This document shows, in pieces, positions 26,718 through 64,000 of a DNA stretch of 64,000 nucleotides; positions within the stretch are counted from its first letter, which is position 1; every line of letters begins with the position of its first letter. The notes under the pieces are model-generated. The model saw only the letters and a list, made by a program, of their open reading frames with translations. It had not been told where the DNA came from and did not search any database. Source of the DNA: Mastigias papua (taxonomy: Eukaryota > Cnidaria > Scyphozoa > Rhizostomeae > Mastigiidae). The stretch spans positions 14,368,362-14,432,361 of the forward strand of contig OZ025281.1 of the NCBI GenBank assembly GCA_964019165.1, given 5' to 3'. The translations under genes and the position numbers were made by a program.

Positions 26718-27306
26718 ATTGCCTGTCCAGTAGAAATGTAGAAAGGTGACAGCCTCGTTGCCAGCTAGCAATTCAGGATATCTGTAGATGTCATCAATCT
26801 CGAGCTCTGCCAGCAAGTAGAGCTCACTGATAAGTGGTGAGCTCAGAAAGGCATTCGTTAGCTTTGCCAAGTTACTCAGATTTTTGCTGATATTTCTACT
26901 ACTCCAAGCCACTCAACAAACATGATGGGTTCTTATTAGTCTATCTTCTAACACTATCACTAACTTGGCTGATGCAGGCCCATCGTGTTTCAGTTATGAT
27001 TACGTCCTTCACTGAAAATGAATAATCATTTTGCTTTCAGACAAGATATTGAGCTTTTAGAGTTGGTCTCCACTGCACATCCTCTCCTCACCATACATAA
27101 ACTAATTGTAAAGATCTTTGACGTTCATGACATTTAGTATACATGCTGGTTCCTTCGTTTCGTCATTCGTGTCCCCATTGCACCGAGGACGTTAAAATGG
27201 CGGCTTCCAACAGCAGCACAGCAACTGGAAAATAACCACACATTTGTTTTTACTCGCACATAGCTGTATAATAGTTTAGTTTACCGCTACAAAAGTCTCG
27301 TACAAG
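26718..27306. promoter_or_regulatory. Head-to-head intergenic region of BDH2 and HBS1L
   Basis: 589 bp separate the divergent start codons of BDH2 (minus) and HBS1L (plus), so both 5' UTRs and promoters must fit here unless a 5' untranslated exon lies elsewhere. AAAATGGCGGCTTCC near 27195 resembles a YY1-type element near a transcription start. I see no TATA box that decides the start. Confidence 0.5.
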
Positions 27307-49386
<22,080 letters not shown>

Positions 49387-49389
49387 GGA

Positions 49390-51497
49390 AAAATAGATCC
49401 ATGCATATCTTCAGATTTCAGTGCTCCTGCTCAGCCCACGGAATGATGGATACACTGGATATTGAATATTGTTCAAACAGATCTTACAGAGTTCAAAGTT
49501 GAATTATCTTCGGAGTTCCAAATTTCACTAATATTGCCAAAAATAAGCTATGAACATTAGATGTTTAAATGACAAATGTTTCCGTATACTTTCCAAATAT
49601 TTTGAATACCTTCGAGTATTAATACCATAATTCTTAGCGATCTTCTTACGGCAGGTCTAAAGATGACTAGATTTTGAAGGAACTAATGAAGAATATCAAT
49701 TTTCAGTCATTTATTCATTCATTTATTTATTCATTCATTCATTTTATCTTTAATGACATCAGTGTACATGTTGCAGCTAAATACATAACTCATGTGCAAT
49801 CAGTCCACCCTGACAAAACACTAAAAAGAGTTGTGTTGACAAGATATTTAAAACTTCGAAATGACCATGTAAGATACGAGAAAAGGAAAGAAAAGAGGAC
49901 AGTCACTCAGAAGTCGGCTTGTTGATGCTTTGAGCTTTTATTATGTAAACTTTTAAAATGAGCATGGCATCAAAAAATAGAGGCATTTCTTTTTTGCTAG
50001 AGAGCTTTTGACATGTTCTGTTAGGCATCCCAAACAGCTTTGTTTTCTAGAAAATGTGAGCATCATTCTTATTTGTTATTTTAGTACACTGTTCGCAGTT
50101 TACTGTTCTTTAAAGTTTTTCTTTTAGAGCATAGCCGCCAAATATTTTCGAGCCCAGTTAGGCCTATTTTCTCCCAACCTAATTGACCAATCATCATGGA
50201 GAATGGGCCTAATCCTAGCATGTGTGGTGAGAATCCTGCATGATGATTGGTCAATTAGGTTGGGAGAAAATAGAACTGAAGGGGCTCAAAAACACGTTTT
50301 TTGTAGGTGGATAGGTGGCTGTTGGAGATTCCCCCGTTTTTAGTAGTTTGAATTAAATTATAGCCATTATTTTAAACATGTTAGTTCATACTGAATTGTT
50401 GCTTAATTAGTACTGAATCACATATTATGAACACCTGGGGAATTTTCTGATATTATTGATGTAGGTAATAGTGATGGAATTTGTTTAATCTTGTCCAATA
50501 TTCCCTCTGGATGTGTTATTATGTGTGAACGGCCTGATAATGCAGACAATGCCCAAATTCTCGGTTTTGTGAGTTGGCAAGAGGTAGAGTCTGCGTGAGT
50601 GAGTTATTTAGTGAATTAAATGAGTTTACTAATGATTGAGTGAGCTAATTGGTGAATAAGTGAGTTAATTAGTGAGTTGGTGAGCTAACTAACGAGTGAG
50701 TGAGCTAACTAGTGAGCGAGTGATTTGAGTAATGAGTGAATAAGTTTATTAGTCAGTAAGAGATTGAGTGAGTTAGTGAGTGAGTGAATGAGTGAATGGT
50801 TTAGTGAGTTAATGAGCTACTTTGAGAGTTTTGTGTAACTCTGTATTTCATTACCTTTGTTAAGAGTCCTGTAAACCATTAGGTAGCATTTGGCATACAT
50901 AGTCTTTGTGTGTTATTGACTGTGTTCTGAGCTCCCCTATTCAATTCTCCTTCTTCTTTTACATCTATAGCAGGTTTTTGTTGCGAGAAACGAAAACACG
51001 TAAGCCTCAATGCCCAAAAGATTGCATTCGAGTTTTCCCCTGAGTTAGCCCCTTCAGAAACTAAGAGAAAACCTCATTCCACTCTATCTCCCTCGCCTCA
51101 GTTATGACATTCCCTTCGATTAGCACGACATTACTAGCTGTGACATCATGTTCTGCGGAGACCTTTTGATTTTACAGAAGTATCTTCTCAATTTCGATCA
51201 ATTTTATTTACAGTTTTTCATTCCATATTGACCTGCTTCTCTCCAACTAACAGGTTGAGCCTCCTGTCTTTGCATACTTGAATTTTAAAAAGTAGTTTTT
51301 TTGTCGCTAATAAATGCTTATTAGAAATTATTCTTAAAATTAACTAATATTCTTTGTTTACAAGTTTGTGGATAAAGAATTTCCAAGTACATTGTTTTGG
51401 TGTTAAATTCTGTGCATTGATATTACCCTAAAAATATACTACGTTTTGTGTGACCTTGCGAAGGCGCGAGAGCTGGTTTAAAATATTCTTAGGAAAA
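49390..51497. other. Interval between HBS1L and TMEM14
   Basis: No supportable gene. It holds an (ATTC)n stretch at 49703-49745, the CCAAT fold-back copy at 50130-50300, and an imperfect GAGTGAGTTAGT-type tandem block at about 50590-50830. Confidence 0.55.
50130..50300. repeat. CCAAT fold-back repeat, copy downstream of HBS1L
   Basis: The arms match the 36301 copy at nearly every base of the core (TCTCCCAACCTAATTGACCA, ATCATCATG and their complement). The central loop differs slightly (GAATGGGCCTAATCCTAGC). Confidence 0.85.
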
Positions 51498-61111
<9,614 letters not shown>

Positions 61112-61548
61112 AGAATACGTGTATTTTCCGCCTTTAGTCGAACTGAATAGGGACATTTTTTAGTTTAAATAAAACTTGTCCGTAATACAGTACATGGTTT
61201 TCACAGTGGCTACATATTCCTTGGTTTTTACTTCTACCTTAATGAATGCTGCACCAAAATCAGTGTCGCGCGGCAAGACTCGCACGGCCAGACTCACACG
61301 CTCAGACTCATAATATAATCATTTCAACAGAAGACACTCTTCCCTGCATACTTAATTCGAAAACCGTTATGGCATGTTTTAAAACAAGCATTCTATAGAA
61401 TAACATTTGCCGCCTACAGGGATCATTTCTCGACTAATTTATCTGTAGGTTTACAATCACTTCGCTGCCTTGCAAGGTATTGCAGAGGCATATCGTTGTC
61501 GACTCAATTTTATCGACACAAATCTAATGTGTATACAACTGTTTAACG

Positions 61549-61569
61549 TTTCGCGTATAGCTTCATCAG
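61549..61569 (-). ncRNA. Hammerhead-ribozyme-core-like motif 5
   Basis: Minus strand CTGATGA, AGCTATACGC, GAAACGTT; spacing is 10 nt rather than 11. A mirrored, mutated copy (AATGAAGCTCTACGAGAAAC) lies on the plus strand at about 61608-61627, with AACAGTTG at both outer ends. Confidence 0.35.
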
Positions 61570-61696
61570 ACAATTCTGATGACTTTTGATGAACGCAGAA
61601 TTTTCTAATGAAGCTCTACGAGAAACGTTAAACAGTTGTTTTTATTATGAAAGTCTATTAAAATTTTTAACAACTTTAAGTGGAAAGGCTATTGAA

Positions 61697-61703
<7 letters not shown>

Positions 61704-61744
<41 letters not shown>
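61704..61744. repeat. (TA)n microsatellite
   Basis: About 20 TA units between TMEM14 and the cysteine protease gene. Confidence 0.95.
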
Positions 61745-61747
<3 letters not shown>

Positions 61748-61979
61748 TGAATGTATTTATAGTCACTTTTAACAGATAAGCTGCTTAAAGAAACACACTG
61801 CATGTTTTGAAAAGGTGATTCGGTGTATGTGTACTTTTCATGACAAATCATTTCCAAATTCAATATATTTCTTATTGACAACAGCAGTAAATTTATCCAC
61901 CATCATAAATTAGAAGATAAACACGCAATAAAAAATATTCTCTGTTGATTGTACAATCAAAGTCGTCATTTCTGCGTTC

Positions 61980-63683
61980 TCACATGGTGACGAAAGTAGC
62001 TGCGGTGGCAACTCCGCAATTGTTATCCTTCTGTGACATGAGCACGTATCCATCATTTCCCCAGTACGTTGACCAAGAGTTCTTAATCAGCCAGTAGGGC
62101 ACTCCATTCATAACACCATATCCTACAGCCAACACTGCGTGGTCAAGATCTTCTGGCTTGTTACCTGCAAGAAGAAAAGCATGTGAAGATAACAGCGTCC
62201 TTGAATAAGCGCCCCACTGAACCAAGCGAACCGCTTGAATAAGCGCCCCACTGAAACAAGCGAACCGCTTGAATAAGCCCCCGACTGGAACAAGCGAACC
62301 GCTTGAATAAGCGCACCATTTTTGAGGCTCAAAACTGAAATAAGCGGTCAGGCGCTTTTTCGAGTATTCAAGGTATTCGAAGCTACAGATGTGGGGTGGA
62401 ATAGACTGTGGAACATTTGAAAATATTAGCAAAGCTACACCAGGATAATACACGTGAAAATCGGACGGTGTGTGGTTTGGTCGTAAGAGTTGAAAAGAGT
62501 TTTGCAATAGAAAATGAAAGAGAATAGATAACATAGTTAATCCAATTTCTTTGCTAGTTGACAACGGCGAAATAGCCCATGGTATTTATGCGAAAGATCA
62601 GAAATCATTATGATCCAACATGGCAGTAATGAATATCGATTGATTAACCGTTCGATTATTTGTTCGATCGGCTCCACAAATTTCTCCGACGATTTCCATA
62701 ATCAGTAAGTCGACTGTCTCTTCTATCAAAATCCAACCAATCAGCTTGGCAGTTTTCCAAATAGACCAGTCAGCGAGTCAATGATAGTATCCAAGTACCG
62801 CTTAACCTGCCGATCACATAGTGCGCTGATTATTATATCAGCCAATCACTAAATCATATGCAACACTCGTCAATGACATATATGGTGATCATAAATCAGG
62901 CGTGTCGATCACTCAGCCAATCACTTAATCAACCAGCCACTTAGTCAGCTAATCATTATATCAGCCAAACATTAAATCATATGCAACACTCATCAATGAG
63001 TCATATGATGATCATAAATCAGGCCTATCGATCACTCAACCAATCACCTAATCAACCAATCACCTAATCAACCAATCAATACTGAGAATAAAAACAAGAC
63101 TTAAATGTATAGCATACCACATTTTGGTTCATAGTAAACCCCGTGCGCATAGAAAGATAAAGACAAATGTGCGGCGTCTATTCCAACAGATATTGGTCCT
63201 CTTATTACAATCGCTTCTCTTAACTCGGAAAGACTACCGGATGTAATGTTCACGTATCCGGTTACCTTTGCGCCAATCACAGTGCTTTTATCGTTGAAGT
63301 GGCATCTTCCATTCTACAAATAGAATTTACATCTTACAAGAATTTTATCGAAAACACAACCGAGGCTCGTATTTACCAAAATAAGACGTAATGCAGCATG
63401 GCCGTATATGGTAGCTTGAGCCTTACATTATTCTTAACATATTGTCAAATTTCAGGGATTTTGAGCCTTGATGTTTTTATAGATTATGTTCTTTTAAAAA
63501 ACAGTGTGTACTGAAACCTACAGCGCCAAGATAGTTGCCATAGCTCTCTTCAGTGGCAATACCGCCATGTTTCATGATCCATTGATAAGCGCGAAACTCT
63601 TCACCGCCGTCACAGCCGTTGTTCCCGAATCCCCATGAGCAATCAACCAGATTTTGCTGCGAGAGGCGAACCAGTTTGCCAGT
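61980..63683 (-). CDS. Papain-family cysteine protease, last three exons (counting-factor-associated-D-like)
   Basis: Minus-strand exons 63683-63522, 63313-63118 and 62164-61980, phase-consistent, about 180 residues to the TGA. They contain [20 protein letters not shown], with the conserved Cys pair of clan CA papain enzymes, then [23 protein letters not shown] and [11 protein letters not shown] (active-site His) follow, and [15 protein letters not shown] (active-site Asn). The active-site Cys exon and the propeptide lie beyond 64000. [13 protein letters not shown] is the pattern I associate with counting-factor-associated protein D-like cathepsins rather than typical cathepsin L; this assignment is from memory. 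Such enzymes are secreted or lysosomal. All visible motifs are intact. Confidence 0.9.
62203..62314. repeat. 34-bp tandem repeat in protease intron
   Basis: Three copies of GAATAAGCGCCCCACTGAAA plus CAAGCGAACCGCTT and a partial fourth. The frame reading through it joins the last exon by chance. Confidence 0.9.
62820..63085. repeat. Degenerate CAGCCAATCACTTAATC repeat in protease intron
   Basis: Words such as CAGCCAATCA, ATCATTATATCAGCC, AATCATATGCAACACTC and ATGATCATAAATCAGGC occur twice about 118 bp apart, ending in short CCTAATCAACCAAT units. Confidence 0.75.
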
Positions 63684-64000
63684 CTAAAATTAAATAAACA
63701 GAGACACTTCTAAATTTCGTAGCAGGAGGGACAACTGATGTGCGAAATACAAAAACTCTGTTATTTCAATTACTCTGTTTAGTTACTGCACTTCGCATAT
63801 TATTCAAAAGTTTTTTATATCAACTAATTTTCATCAACTACCATACTCAGTTTTGCCATTATTACTTCATTCATCAATTGGCTGATTGATTCCTTCATTC
63901 ATCAGTAAAATCAATTCTCTCATTTATTCATATGCCATTCATAATTCTCCGTATAATTAACAAGAAACGAGACATTCTACACGGGGACCAAAGAAATTCT

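Noticed and set aside
49674..49925. 83-codon frame with a basic C-terminal half
   Set aside because: The first half is an (ATTC)n repeat and the second has no recognisable family or exon borders.
62123..62564. Extension of the protease frame upstream with a repeated GALIQAVRL pattern
   Set aside because: It reads through a splice acceptor at 62165 into intronic 34-bp tandem repeats. The true upstream exon (63118-63313) joins in phase at 62164.

Overview
The window is eukaryotic, nuclear and AT-rich. Its genes are split by short GT-AG introns, and it is crowded with (TA)n, (CA)n and (ATCC)n microsatellites, fold-back repeats and Penelope-like retroelement remnants. The gene set (HBS1L/SKI7, BDH2/DHRS6, TMEM14, two STING homologues without a C-terminal tail, a papain-family protease) is that of an animal. 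An invertebrate, possibly a cnidarian, fits best, but the species cannot be named from this sequence. All exon structures were built by hand from reading frame, splice consensus and phase agreement.

Layout. Positions 1-24,000 are almost gene-free: one intronless 342-codon orphan gene (minus, 6047-7075), many microsatellites, tRNA-derived repeats, and a 566-bp near-perfect inverted duplication of a Penelope-like GIY-YIG endonuclease end (20870-22016). At 24375-26717 (minus) lies a complete three-exon BDH2/DHRS6 short-chain dehydrogenase gene. About 590 bp separate its start codon from that of the next gene, so the two are head to head. At 27307-49386 (plus) lies a large HBS1L gene. Its five 5' exons can be joined either to the GTPase exons (37277 onward, about 669 aa in total) or to a 3-kb terminal exon at 31499-34467. 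The latter gives a SKI7-like protein of about 1145 aa carrying thirteen 44-residue tandem repeats. A tRNA-Arg(TCT) gene and a second Penelope-like fragment lie in HBS1L introns.

At 51498-61111 (plus) is a four-exon TMEM14 gene. Its 8.1-kb second intron contains two divergently transcribed STING homologues (minus 54236-55721; plus 57172-58428). One keeps all the cyclic-dinucleotide contact residues I could align; the other has lost three of them. A GAAANNGAAAC motif (interferon-response-element type) lies between the two. The right end (61980-63683, minus) holds the last three exons of a papain-family cysteine protease that runs off the window.

The genes form no operon. The points of most interest are the dual HBS1/SKI7 locus with its repeat-expanded exon, the intron-nested STING pair, and repeated hammerhead-ribozyme-like cores near Penelope-like remnants.
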